Assembly: GCF_014651775.1 (NCBI RefSeq) | Contig: NZ_BMXN01000005.1 | Coordinates: 62,001-126,000 of the forward strand | DNA: 64,000 nucleotides | Reading direction: 5' to 3' | Source of the DNA: Vreelandella hamiltonii | GTDB taxonomy: Bacteria; Pseudomonadota; Gammaproteobacteria; Pseudomonadales; Halomonadaceae | Shown here: positions 29,383-38,386 of the stretch, piece by piece | Layout of the letters: each line of letters begins with the position of its first letter | How positions within the stretch are numbered: position 1 is the first letter of the stretch | Notes under the pieces: generated by a model | Databases searched by the model: none | What the model saw: only the letters and a program-made list of their open reading frames with translations | Told to the model about the DNA's origin: nothing | Program-made: the position numbers and the translations under genes

Positions 29383-30399
29383 ATGGCTCGGAACGGCATT
29401 CAGTACAGTGATGTACAGCAGGCAATCGATACGCTGCTGTCTCGTGGCGACTCTCCAAGCGTGCAGCGCATACGCGATGTACTGGGAACCGGCAGCTTCA
29501 CCACCATCAGCGAACATTTCCGCACCTGGCGGGCGGCACGTGAGCAGAATCGTGACGTTCCCCCACCCAAGGGCGTCCCGGAAGTGGTGGCCAATGTGGC
29601 GAGTGAACTATGGAGTGAAGCGCAGGAGCTGGCCAACGAGGCACTGTCGCACTATCGCGAAGATGCCAACAAGCAAGTAGAAAACGCTCAGCAGGAAGCC
29701 GCCGAAGCACGCCAGCAGGCCGCCAATGCCGAACAGCGAGAAAGCGCCCTGGCAGAGCACCTGCGCCACACCGAACAGCGCCTGGAACAGCTGCATCGTG
29801 AACTGGCAGAGTGTCAGGCCCGCGAGCGGCATTGGCAGCAGCAGGCTCAGCAGGCCACAAAGCATGCCGAGCAGCACCTGGCTGACCTGCAAGGCGCCCA
29901 GCGCGCCCTGACGGCTGCCGAGGAGGACTTCACTATGCAACTGGAGGCTAAGCAGCAGGCATGGGAGGAGCGCCTCGCACAGGAGGAGCAGCGTAACGAA
30001 GCCGCCGAGGCGCGGTTGATGGCGCTGCTGGACACCTTGCGTCAGGAGCGTGCCAACGAAGAGAAAGCGCTGCAGAAACGTCTGCAGCAGTGGGAAAAGC
30101 GTAGCGAGACGCTGGAGCAGGAGCTGCGCAATAAAAACGATACGGTCAGCCGTTTGCAGGTGGACAACGGCAAGCTCGAGCAGCAGCTGCAAACGCATCA
30201 GGGGCACCAGGAAACACTGGAGGTGGCACTGGAAACCGCTCAGCGTAATCTCGATCAGGCAAGGCAGGCGTTAGCGGCGGAGCAGCAGCAATCGGCAGGG
30301 CGTGAAGAGTGGCAACAACAATTGTGGCAGCGAATGGAGGCTATGCAGGCACAGCTGGCGGCGCTGCCAGAGGCCATGACCTCTAGGTCACAGGAATAG
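29383..30399 (+). CDS. KfrA-type DNA-binding protein with long coiled coil
   Basis: The 338-residue product has a KfrA_N-type DNA-binding domain (about residues 5-75, with the pattern AIDTLLSRGDSPSVQRIRDVL and GTGSFTTISEHFRTWR) followed by a Gln/Glu/Ala-rich coiled coil (about 75-330). KfrA proteins are plasmid-type autoregulatory DNA-binding proteins thought to aid partition. This chromosomal copy is divergent from a tyrosine recombinase, and two dyads lie between them. It may control the recombinase or organise DNA at the locus; that is inference. Confidence 0.83.
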   Translation: MARNGIQYSDVQQAIDTLLSRGDSPSVQRIRDVLGTGSFTTISEHFRTWRAAREQNRDVPPPKGVPEVVANVASELWSEAQELANEALSHYREDANKQVENAQQEAAEARQQAANAEQRESALAEHLRHTEQRLEQLHRELAECQARERHWQQQAQQATKHAEQHLADLQGAQRALTAAEEDFTMQLEAKQQAWEERLAQEEQRNEAAEARLMALLDTLRQERANEEKALQKRLQQWEKRSETLEQELRNKNDTVSRLQVDNGKLEQQLQTHQGHQETLEVALETAQRNLDQARQALAAEQQQSAGREEWQQQLWQRMEAMQAQLAALPEAMTSRSQE

Positions 30400-30474
30400 G
30401 CCACAGAAATAAGCCTTGCGGTTGTCCCGATAAGAGAGACGCAACAAGATAAACCTTACAAGATGAATCCAATG

Positions 30475-30500
30475 CAAAACGCCACCTCCAAGGAGGTGGC
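30475..30500 (-). terminator. Terminator of the BCCT gene
   Basis: GCCACCTCC (30481-30489) pairs perfectly with GGAGGTGGC (30492-30500). On the minus strand the stem is followed by GTTTTGC, which makes it a terminator for the transporter gene. It sits between convergent genes. Confidence 0.75.
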
Positions 30501-30517
30501 GCTCGCCAGCGGTTGGG

Positions 30518-32164
30518 TCATCCCTTGTCGGGAGCACCGCTCTCTTCAGGCACCTCCCAGCTACCCTCTTCTGTCCAAGGGTCGTTTTCCGGGAATTCCT
30601 CGATATTGATTTCCGGCTCATCGTAATCTGGCTGGTAGCGCAGGTCATAATGCGCTGCCCTAACCATCGATACCATAAGCAGTACGGCAATGACCAGCAG
30701 CGGCAGACCGCTGACGATACTGGCAGTTTGCAGCGTTTGCAGGCCGCCCAGAAACAGCAAGGACATGGGTAACAATGACAGCGTAAAGGCCCAGAACAGT
30801 CGGTGCCAGCGGGCGGGCTCCTTGTCCAGCTTCTTTTCAGCGGCAGACGACAGAATATAGGCAATCGAATCGAAGGTCGTGGCAGTGAATATGGACAGCA
30901 GCACCACGACCAGCAGCTTGACCAGCCAGGCAAACGGAAGCTCTCCCAATACAGCAAAGAAGGCAGCGTTGGCGGATTGTTCATTCATGACCTGGATGAC
31001 ATCCAACGTGCCTGAAAGCTGCAGATAGAGGCCGTAGTTGCCCAGAATCATGAAAAACAGCGCACAGCCCATGGAGCCGAAAAAGATCGACCCGGCCACC
31101 ATGGTCTTGATGCGCCGGCCTTTCGAAATCCGCGCGATGAACAAGCCCACCGTAGGAGCGAATACCAGCCACCAGGCCCAATAGAAAATGGTCCACGACT
31201 GATGAAAGCCGGTTTCTTCGAAGCCGCTCAAACTGCCGAAAGGTTCGGTCCAGGTAGCCATGCGAACGATATTGCTGAGCATCAGGCCGATCGAGTTCAG
31301 GCCGGTATCGAGAATGAACACCGTGGGCCCCATGATCAGGATGAAGAGCAGCAGCCCCAACCCCAGCCACATATTGATGTCCGACAGAACCTCGATGCCA
31401 ACCTTCAAGCCGCGCCAGGCGCTGACGGCAAACAGGGCTGTCGTGCCCAGCAGCACCAGTACCTGGCTCAGCGCGTTGGGCGTGAAGCCCAGCAACTCGC
31501 CCACCCCTTCATTGACCAGCGGCACCAGAATGCCCAGCGACGTGGCACCGCCACCCAGCATGCCGAAGATGAACAGCACGTCGATGATGTTGCCCAGCCA
31601 GCTTCTGGCCAGCTTTTCACCCAGTACTGGGCGAATTGCTTCGCTGATTCTCAAGACCTTATGCTTGCGTACGTGCAGGAAATACGCCATGGGTAGCGCA
31701 GGCACTAGGTAGATCGACCAGGCGATAGGCCCCCAGTGAAACATGCCGTAGGTGGCTGCCCAGGCCGTCGCTTCTTCCGAGAAAGGCTCGAGATGAAATG
31801 GCGGTGCTTGCAGGTAGTACATCCACTCCACCATGCCCCAGAACACTACCGAGCCACCGATACCTGCCGCAAAGAGCATTGCACCCCAGGAAAACAGCGA
31901 GAATTCGGGTTCGGTATCCACATCTCCCAGCTTGATCTGGCCAATGTCGCTGAACACGATGTAAAACATGAAGCCCAGAGAAGCTAGCCCCATGGCCAGG
32001 TAGAGCATACCGAAGTTGGTGGTGACGAAGCCTTGCGCCGCCATGACCCATACGCGTCCCATGTCTGGAAACAGCACCAGGGGGATCGTGACGGCCAGCA
32101 GCAGGCCTAGTGAACCAAAGAAGATGGGTTTATGAATGTTGGAAAAAGCGGATGACGTTTTGAT
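30518..32164 (-). CDS. BCCT-family betaine/carnitine/choline transporter, apparent ATC start
   Basis: This is a sodium- or proton-coupled transporter of the BCCT family with about 12 membrane helices and an acidic C-terminal tail, 548 residues in the start chosen here. It has the family marks AAGIGGSVVFWG and the helix-8 motif IFYWAWWLVFAPTVG. The reading frame is open well upstream of the first canonical start (GTG 32077), and that upstream part encodes the missing first helix (IHKPIFFGSLGLLLAVTIPL). The only codon correctly spaced from a strong Shine-Dalgarno sequence (AGGGAG at 32173-32178, eight bases away) is ATC at 32162-32164. So the gene may use a rare ATC start, or may have lost an ATG by one base change. 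The substrate is not decided. Confidence 0.85.
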   Translation of the reverse strand: MKTSSAFSNIHKPIFFGSLGLLLAVTIPLVLFPDMGRVWVMAAQGFVTTNFGMLYLAMGLASLGFMFYIVFSDIGQIKLGDVDTEPEFSLFSWGAMLFAAGIGGSVVFWGMVEWMYYLQAPPFHLEPFSEEATAWAATYGMFHWGPIAWSIYLVPALPMAYFLHVRKHKVLRISEAIRPVLGEKLARSWLGNIIDVLFIFGMLGGGATSLGILVPLVNEGVGELLGFTPNALSQVLVLLGTTALFAVSAWRGLKVGIEVLSDINMWLGLGLLLFILIMGPTVFILDTGLNSIGLMLSNIVRMATWTEPFGSLSGFEETGFHQSWTIFYWAWWLVFAPTVGLFIARISKGRRIKTMVAGSIFFGSMGCALFFMILGNYGLYLQLSGTLDVIQVMNEQSANAAFFAVLGELPFAWLVKLLVVVLLSIFTATTFDSIAYILSSAAEKKLDKEPARWHRLFWAFTLSLLPMSLLFLGGLQTLQTASIVSGLPLLVIAVLLMVSMVRAAHYDLRYQPDYDEPEINIEEFPENDPWTEEGSWEVPEESGAPDKG

Positions 32165-32291
32165 GATCGATGCTCCCTGTTGTCGTTTCTCCTCTACAAC
32201 AGTTATACACCTAGGGTCTGTTTCTCGCTATTTGCTGGCTAACATTTTTTAAACCGTGCCGCTATCTTGCCGTTGCAAGGTCATGAACAAG

Positions 32292-32319
32292 AGAGCCCGA
32301 CAGTGGCCTGCCGGGCTCT
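32292..32319 (-). terminator. Hairpin downstream of nfuA
   Basis: AGAGCCCG (32292-32299) pairs with CGGGCTCT (32312-32319) over a 12-base loop. On the minus strand it is followed by CTTGTT, a weak T-rich tail. A smaller GCCCC/GGGGC hairpin lies at 32367-32383, nearer nfuA. Either could end nfuA transcription. Confidence 0.5.
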
Positions 32320-32392
32320 AACACGCTTGCTACATACATCCAGACAAACAAATCAGCCTGGATTCAGCCCCTTTTCATGGGGCGACTATTTG

Positions 32393-32998
32393 TCAGCGGT
32401 AGTAGGCGTTGCTGGTATCGGTGTGGTCGGTGACGTCACGAATACCCGCCAGCTCGGGGATGCGCTCAAGCAGCGTTTTTTCGACGCCATCCTTGAGGGT
32501 CAGGTCGACTGCGGCACAGCCCTGGCAACCGCCACCAAAGGCCAGAATGGCCATTTTATCTTCGGTCAGCTCGACCAGCTTGATCTCACCGCCGTGGGCC
32601 GCCAGCCCGGGGTTGATCTCGCTGTACAGGATATAGTTGATGCGGTCTTCCAGCGGGCTGTCCGCATTGACCTTGGGCATCTTGGCGTTGGGTGCCTTGA
32701 TGGTCAGCTGCCCACCCATGCGGTCGGCGTTGAAGTCCACCACGGCCTCTTCAAGAAATGCCAGGCTGTTCTTGTCGAGAAACACGTTGATCTTGTCAAG
32801 CTCGAGCTTGACGTCGGTGGGCTCTTCTTCACCCGGGCGGCAGTAGGCCAGGCAGGTTTCTGCATAAGGCGTGCCCGGCTGGGTAATGAAAATACGCACG
32901 GCAATGCCTTCGACGTTCTGCTTTTCCAGCAGCTCGGCGAGGTAGCCCTGTGCGCTATCAGTGATGTCAATGCCCGGCGCTTCGATAGTCGTGGTCAT
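32393..32998 (-). CDS. nfuA: Fe-S biogenesis scaffold/carrier NfuA
   Basis: NfuA carries Fe-S clusters to target proteins. The 201-residue product has a degenerate A-type N-terminal domain (about 1-105) and a C-terminal Nfu domain (about 115-200) with the cluster-binding Cys-x-x-Cys in [21 protein letters not shown] 32998 is chosen with AGGA upstream. It lies alone, divergent from metH. Confidence 0.95.
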   Translation of the reverse strand: MTTTIEAPGIDITDSAQGYLAELLEKQNVEGIAVRIFITQPGTPYAETCLAYCRPGEEEPTDVKLELDKINVFLDKNSLAFLEEAVVDFNADRMGGQLTIKAPNAKMPKVNADSPLEDRINYILYSEINPGLAAHGGEIKLVELTEDKMAILAFGGGCQGCAAVDLTLKDGVEKTLLERIPELAGIRDVTDHTDTSNAYYR

Positions 32999-33151
32999 AA
33001 GGGATGTTATCCTCCCGTGGTAGTGGCGTTGCCACTTCACATGTCATTTGTGCCTATGGTAAGCAAAACCACGTTGCGACACAATCCCGACCGTTTTAGT
33101 CGGCTATTGGGCGAGCGGCATGGCTTACTTGCTGCCCTTGCGAGCACCCTT

Positions 33152-33160
33152 TGGTATGAT
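33152..33160 (+). promoter_or_regulatory. Possible extended -10 promoter for metH
   Basis: TGGTATGAT at 33152-33160 is an extended -10 element (TG, one base, then TATGAT). No good -35 lies at the usual distance, which is tolerated for extended -10 promoters. The start codon of metH is 74 bases downstream. No riboswitch-like fold was seen in this leader. Confidence 0.4.
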
Positions 33161-33233
33161 AAGCGCCGCTCACCCATGACGACGACAACAAGAATATCCT
33201 TTTCGACCGAGACGCTGGAGAACTTCCCCTGCC

Positions 33234-36200
33234 ATGGCCGCTAGTGATTTGACTGCATCCCTTACCCAACGCCTGACCCAACGCATCCTGATTCTGGATG
33301 GCGGTATGGGTACCATGCTGCAGAATGCCCAGCTCAGTGAAGAGGATTTTCGTGGCGAGCGTTTTCACGACTGGCCTTCCGATCTCAAGGGCAACAACGA
33401 CCTGCTGGCCCTGACCTGCCCCGACGTGGTGGCCCGTATCCACCGCGACTACCTGCTGGCAGGCGCCGATATTCTAGAAACCAACACCTTCAACAGCACA
33501 CGACTTTCCCAGGCCGACTATGGCATGGAAGACCTGGTGCCCGAGCTGAACAGGGAGTCTGCCCGGCTGGCCAGAGAGGTGTGTGATGCCGTGGCCGCGG
33601 AAACCGACATACCTCGCTACGTGGCCGGCGTGCTGGGGCCTACCTCGCGTACCGCATCGCTGTCGCCGGACGTCAACGACCCCGCCAAGCGCAACGTGAC
33701 CTTCGACGAGCTGCGCGAGAATTATTACGAAGCCGCCAACGCGCTGATCGAGGGTGGTGCCGATCTGATCATGATCGAGACCATTTTCGACACGCTCAAT
33801 GCCAAGGCCGCCATTTACGCCCTTGAAGAGCTTTACGAAGACCTGGGCCGTCGTTTGCCGATCATGATTTCGGGGACCATCACCGATGCCTCCGGGCGCA
33901 CCCTGTCAGGGCAAACCACCGAAGCCTTCTGGAACTCCATTCGCCATGCCCAGCCCCTCTCGGTGGGCCTCAACTGTGCGCTGGGCGCCGAGGAACTGCG
34001 CCCTTACCTGGAAGAGCTGGCCACCAAGGCAGATACCTTCGTGTCGGCACACCCCAATGCGGGCTTGCCGAATGAGTTCGGCGAGTACGACCAGACGCCA
34101 GAAGAGATGGCGGCCATCGTGGGCGAGTTTGCCCAGAGCGGTCTGGTCAACATCATTGGCGGCTGCTGTGGCTCGACGCCGGAACATATCCGCGCCATTG
34201 CCGAGGCCGTTCACAGCATGGCGCCCCGTCAGGTGCCCGAGCGCCGTCGCGCCTGCCGCCTGGCGGGCCTGGAGCCTTACAACATCGAGGCCAACTCGCT
34301 GTTCGTCAACGTGGGTGAGCGTACCAACGTGACCGGCTCGGCCCGCTTCAAACGCCTGATCGTCGAAGAGGACTTCACCACGGCGCTGGAAGTGGCGCTG
34401 GAGCAGGTCGAGAGCGGCGCGCAAATCATCGACATCAACATGGACGAAGGCATGTTGGAGTCGCAGGAAGCCATGGTGCGCTTCCTCAACCTGATTGCCG
34501 GGGAGCCTGACATCGCCCGGGTGCCCATCATGATCGACTCCTCCAAGTGGGACATCATCGAGGCGGGCTTGAAGTGCGTGCAAGGCAAGGCGGTGGTCAA
34601 CTCCATCTCGCTCAAAGAGGGTGAAGCGGCGTTCCGCGAACAGGCCACCAAATGTCGCCGTTTTGGTGCGGCGATCGTCGTTATGGCCTTCGACGAAGAG
34701 GGCCAGGCCGATACCTTCGCCCGCAAGGTGGAAATCTGTGAACGCGCCTACCGCCTGCTGGTCGACGAGATAGGCTTCCCGGCGGAAGACATCATCTTCG
34801 ACCCGAATATCTTCGCCATCGCCACCGGCATCGAGGAGCACAACAACTACGCCGTCGATTTCATCGAGGCCACCCAGTGGATCCGTGAGCACCTGCCCCA
34901 TGCGATGATTTCCGGCGGCGTCTCCAACGTGTCGTTCTCGTTCCGTGGCAACAACCCGGTGCGGGAAGCCATCCACTCGGTGTTCCTCTACCACGCGATT
35001 CGCGCCGGGCTCACCATGGGCATCGTCAACGCCGGCCAGCTGGCGGTTTACGATGATCTGCCCGCCGAACTGCGTGACGCCGTCGAAGACGTGGTGCTCA
35101 ACCGCCGCGATGATGGCACCGAGCGGTTGCTGGACATTGCCGACAAGTACAAGGGAGATGGCAGCGGCGCAGCCAAGAAGGAAGATCTGGAGTGGCGCAG
35201 CTGGCCGGTCAACAAGCGCATCGAGCATGCGCTGGTCAAGGGCGTGACGGCGTTCATCGAGGAAGATACCGAAGAGGCCCGCGCCCAGGCTGAACGCCCC
35301 ATCGAGGTCATCGAAGGCCCGCTGATGGATGGCATGAACGTGGTCGGCGACCTGTTTGGCGCGGGCAAGATGTTCCTGCCTCAGGTGGTCAAGTCGGCCC
35401 GCGTCATGAAGCAGGCGGTGGCGTATCTGATCCCGTTCATCGAAGCCGAGAAAAGCGCCGAGACCCAGGCCAAGGGCAAGATCGTGATGGCCACGGTCAA
35501 GGGCGATGTCCACGATATCGGCAAGAACATCGTTGGCGTGGTGCTGCAGTGTAACAACTATGAAGTGATCGACCTGGGCGTCATGGTGCCCACCGAGAAA
35601 ATTCTCCAGGCCGCCATTGACCACAATGCCGATATCATCGGCCTGTCGGGCCTGATCACGCCTTCGCTGGACGAAATGGTCCATGTGGCCAAGGAGATGC
35701 AGCGACGCGGCATGAACCTGCCGCTGCTGATCGGCGGTGCGACGACTTCCAAGGCGCATACCGCCGTCAAGATAGAGCCCCAGTACGACCACCCGGTCAT
35801 CTACGTCACCGACGCCTCCCGCGCCGTGGGCGTGGCCGGCAAGCTGCTGGCGCCCAACCTCAAGGCGGCCTACGTCGCCGAGATTCGTGAAGAGTACGAA
35901 AAGGTCCGCGAGCGCAACGCCAAGCGTCGCCCCAAAGCCGCCGACCTGGACTACACCCAGGCTCGCAAGCGGCGCTTCCGCACCGACTGGGCCACGCATA
36001 CCCCTGTGGCCCCCCGGCAGCCGGGTTTGATGACCTTCGACGATTACGACCTGAACGAGCTGGTGGAGCGCATCGACTGGACGCCCTTCTTCATGAGCTG
36101 GCAACTGGCCGGCAAGTACCCGAAAATTCTCGACGACGAGATCGTGGGTGAAGCGGCGCGCAGCCTGTTTGCCGATGCGCAGATCATGCTGCGCAAGCTG

Positions 36201-36929
36201 ATCGATGAAAAACGCGTGCAGGCGCGGGGTGTGATCGGCCTGTGGCCTGCCAACAGCGTGGACGACGATGTCATCGAAGTCTATGCCGACGAATCCCGCA
36301 CCCAGGTCGTCGAGCGTCTGCATCATATACGCCAACAGACCACCAAAGGCCGTGACGGCATCTGTTACAGCCTGGCTGATTTCATCGCCCCCAAGGAGAG
36401 CGGCAAGGCCGACTGGATCGGGGGCTTTGCGGTCACCACGGGCCATGGTGTGGATGAGCTTTCCAAAGCCTATGAAGCGGCGGGAGATGACTACAATGCC
36501 ATCCTGGTACAGGCACTGACCGACCGTTTGGCGGAGGCCTTTGCCGAGCGTATCCACGAGCGGGTACGCAAGGAGTTCTGGGGCTACGTGCCGGAAGAGA
36601 CGCTGGACAACGAGGCCTTGATCGCCGAGAAGTACCAGGGCATCCGCCCTGCCCCCGGCTATCCTGCCTGCCCTGATCACACCGAAAAAGCCACGCTGTT
36701 CCGGCTGTTGGAAGCCGAAAAGAATACCGGGCTCGTGCTGACCGAGAATTTTGCCATGTGGCCAGCGGCGGCGGTGTCCGGTTGGTACTTTGCCCATCCG
36801 CAGTCGAAGTACTTCTCCACCGGCAAGATCACCCGTGACCAGGTCGATGCGCTGGCGCAGCGCAAACAGATGTCGCTGGAAGAAATGGAGCGCTGGTTGG
36901 CGCCCGTGCTCTCCTACGATCCGAGCTGA
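33234..36929 (+). CDS. metH: Cobalamin-dependent methionine synthase MetH
   Basis: MetH moves a methyl group from methyltetrahydrofolate to homocysteine using cobalamin. The 1231-residue product has the four modules of the family: homocysteine-binding domain with zinc ligands Cys248, Cys311 and Cys312; pterin-binding domain (about 355-615); cobalamin cap and binding domains with the DVHDIG motif (lower ligand His760); and a C-terminal SAM-dependent reactivation domain (about 900-1231). Residue numbering is within one of the E. coli enzyme. The stop overlaps the next gene's start (TGATG). Confidence 0.98.
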   Translation: MAASDLTASLTQRLTQRILILDGGMGTMLQNAQLSEEDFRGERFHDWPSDLKGNNDLLALTCPDVVARIHRDYLLAGADILETNTFNSTRLSQADYGMEDLVPELNRESARLAREVCDAVAAETDIPRYVAGVLGPTSRTASLSPDVNDPAKRNVTFDELRENYYEAANALIEGGADLIMIETIFDTLNAKAAIYALEELYEDLGRRLPIMISGTITDASGRTLSGQTTEAFWNSIRHAQPLSVGLNCALGAEELRPYLEELATKADTFVSAHPNAGLPNEFGEYDQTPEEMAAIVGEFAQSGLVNIIGGCCGSTPEHIRAIAEAVHSMAPRQVPERRRACRLAGLEPYNIEANSLFVNVGERTNVTGSARFKRLIVEEDFTTALEVALEQVESGAQIIDINMDEGMLESQEAMVRFLNLIAGEPDIARVPIMIDSSKWDIIEAGLKCVQGKAVVNSISLKEGEAAFREQATKCRRFGAAIVVMAFDEEGQADTFARKVEICERAYRLLVDEIGFPAEDIIFDPNIFAIATGIEEHNNYAVDFIEATQWIREHLPHAMISGGVSNVSFSFRGNNPVREAIHSVFLYHAIRAGLTMGIVNAGQLAVYDDLPAELRDAVEDVVLNRRDDGTERLLDIADKYKGDGSGAAKKEDLEWRSWPVNKRIEHALVKGVTAFIEEDTEEARAQAERPIEVIEGPLMDGMNVVGDLFGAGKMFLPQVVKSARVMKQAVAYLIPFIEAEKSAETQAKGKIVMATVKGDVHDIGKNIVGVVLQCNNYEVIDLGVMVPTEKILQAAIDHNADIIGLSGLITPSLDEMVHVAKEMQRRGMNLPLLIGGATTSKAHTAVKIEPQYDHPVIYVTDASRAVGVAGKLLAPNLKAAYVAEIREEYEKVRERNAKRRPKAADLDYTQARKRRFRTDWATHTPVAPRQPGLMTFDDYDLNELVERIDWTPFFMSWQLAGKYPKILDDEIVGEAARSLFADAQIMLRKLIDEKRVQARGVIGLWPANSVDDDVIEVYADESRTQVVERLHHIRQQTTKGRDGICYSLADFIAPKESGKADWIGGFAVTTGHGVDELSKAYEAAGDDYNAILVQALTDRLAEAFAERIHERVRKEFWGYVPEETLDNEALIAEKYQGIRPAPGYPACPDHTEKATLFRLLEAEKNTGLVLTENFAMWPAAAVSGWYFAHPQSKYFSTGKITRDQVDALAQRKQMSLEEMERWLAPVLSYDPS

Positions 36930-38248
36930 TGTCGCCGGTTCGTCGTCAGAGCAAGGTCATGCGCCTTGCTCTCCCGGTCATGCTGGGCATGCTGTCACAG
37001 AGCATGCTCAACCTGGTGGATGCCGCGCTGGTGGGCCACTTGGGAGAGGAGGCTCTGGCGGGCGTGGGGCTGGGTGGCTACGCCATGTTCATGATGACGG
37101 CACTGGTGTTCGGCCTCTCGTCCAGCGTGCAATCCCAGACCGCTCACGCTTTCGGAGAAGGCCGCACCTCGCCCACTGCCTTGCAGGCCGGGCTGCTCAT
37201 CAGCCTGGGGGTAGGGGTTCCCTTGACCGCCTGGGCATGGTGGCAAGCCCCCTGGTGGATACAGCTGATCGCTCCCGCAGATGATGTCTCGCAAGTGGCC
37301 GTCGACTACTTTCGCTGGCGGGTGCTGTCGCTTGCGGTGATCGCCATGACCCTCTGCCTGAGGGGCTACTGGAACGGGCTTCAGCACACCCACCTGTATT
37401 TGCGTATTGTCGTAGCGGTGCATCTGGTCAACGTGCTGCTCAGCGCGGGGTTGATCTACGGGTTGGCAGGCTTGCCTGCGCTGGGCACCAATGGCGCGGC
37501 CATGGGCACCAGCCTTTCACTGCTGCTGGGCCTGCTGGCCTGGGCCTGGGTAACGCTGCGGGCGCGCATTACGTGGCAGCCCTTGCCGTTGGCGGCCTTA
37601 TGGCAAACCGTCCGGCTGGCCTTCCCCCACTCACTTCAACAGCTCTGGTTTGCCGCGGGCTATGTGGTGCTGTTCTGGCTGCTGGGGCGGTTGGGTACCT
37701 CCAGCGTGGCGGTAGGCCATGTGCTGGTGAACCTCTCTCTGCTGCTGATTCTGCCTGGCGTGGGTATTGGCGTGGCTGCCATGAGCCTGGTGGGCGAAGC
37801 CCTGGGGCGTGACGATCAGCGCGAGGCACATCGCTGGGGGCTGGACGCCCTTCGCGTCGCGGCCATGATGTTGAGTATACTGGCGCTCCCCATGCTGCTG
37901 TTTCCCGCGCAGATTCTGGGGATCTTTTTTACGGATCCGGCGCTGCTCGAACTTGGGACACTCCCGCTACGCATTACCGCCGTGATGATCGTGCTGGATG
38001 CGGCTGCCCTGGTGCTGGCCCAGGCGTTGATGGGAGCGGGCGCACAACGTACCGTGATGCTGTTGACGCTGGGCATGCAGTGGCTGGTATTTCTGCCCTT
38101 GGCCTGGTGGGTCGGCATCGTCATGGGCTACGGGCTGGTCGGCGTATGGCTGAGCCAGCTATGCTATCGGCTGCTCAATTCCGGCAGTTTTTTATGGGTT
38201 TGGCAGCGACGACGCTGGCTGGCCCACGGCCTCAAGGCGAATGCCTGA
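36929..38248 (+). CDS. MATE-family multidrug efflux protein (NorM-like)
   Basis: The 439-residue product is a membrane protein with about 12 helices arranged as two similar halves, as in MATE exporters. The start carries the family pattern RLALPVMLGMLSQSMLNLVDAALVG, and the second half has the matching LLILPGVGIGVAAMSLVGEALG. Such exporters use Na+ or H+ gradients. ATG 36929 overlaps the metH stop by one base, so it is translated from the metH transcript at least in part. Substrate is unknown. Confidence 0.88.
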   Translation: MSPVRRQSKVMRLALPVMLGMLSQSMLNLVDAALVGHLGEEALAGVGLGGYAMFMMTALVFGLSSSVQSQTAHAFGEGRTSPTALQAGLLISLGVGVPLTAWAWWQAPWWIQLIAPADDVSQVAVDYFRWRVLSLAVIAMTLCLRGYWNGLQHTHLYLRIVVAVHLVNVLLSAGLIYGLAGLPALGTNGAAMGTSLSLLLGLLAWAWVTLRARITWQPLPLAALWQTVRLAFPHSLQQLWFAAGYVVLFWLLGRLGTSSVAVGHVLVNLSLLLILPGVGIGVAAMSLVGEALGRDDQREAHRWGLDALRVAAMMLSILALPMLLFPAQILGIFFTDPALLELGTLPLRITAVMIVLDAAALVLAQALMGAGAQRTVMLLTLGMQWLVFLPLAWWVGIVMGYGLVGVWLSQLCYRLLNSGSFLWVWQRRRWLAHGLKANA

Positions 38249-38268
38249 GCGCTAACGCATTAATAGCA

Positions 38269-38296
38269 TTTAACGATAAAAAGATAATTATATATT
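38269..38296 (+). promoter_or_regulatory. AT-rich promoter candidate for the sulfite reductase operon
   Basis: TTTAAC (38269-38274) and TATATT (38291-38296) are 16 bases apart in a strongly AT-rich patch (about 38255-38310) that contrasts with the surrounding high-GC DNA. CysB-controlled promoters are commonly AT-rich, but no specific CysB site can be read. Confidence 0.35.
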
Positions 38297-38386
38297 CTTT
38301 TGTAGAATATGACGCCCGCGTTAAGGTGGCGGCACAATACCGTCCGTCCCGACGTGACCATTTCGCTTTTAGCAGGATCGTGCCAC

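Noticed and set aside
33041-33233. SAH, SAM or cobalamin riboswitch ahead of metH
   Set aside because: The leader is under 80 bases from the likely promoter and shows only one small hairpin; no conserved riboswitch core was seen.
33906-36797. A 963-codon open frame antisense to metH
   Set aside because: It mirrors the GC-rich codon pattern of metH, which is a full-length, motif-complete gene on the other strand. No family pattern, start signal or independent context supports the antisense frame.
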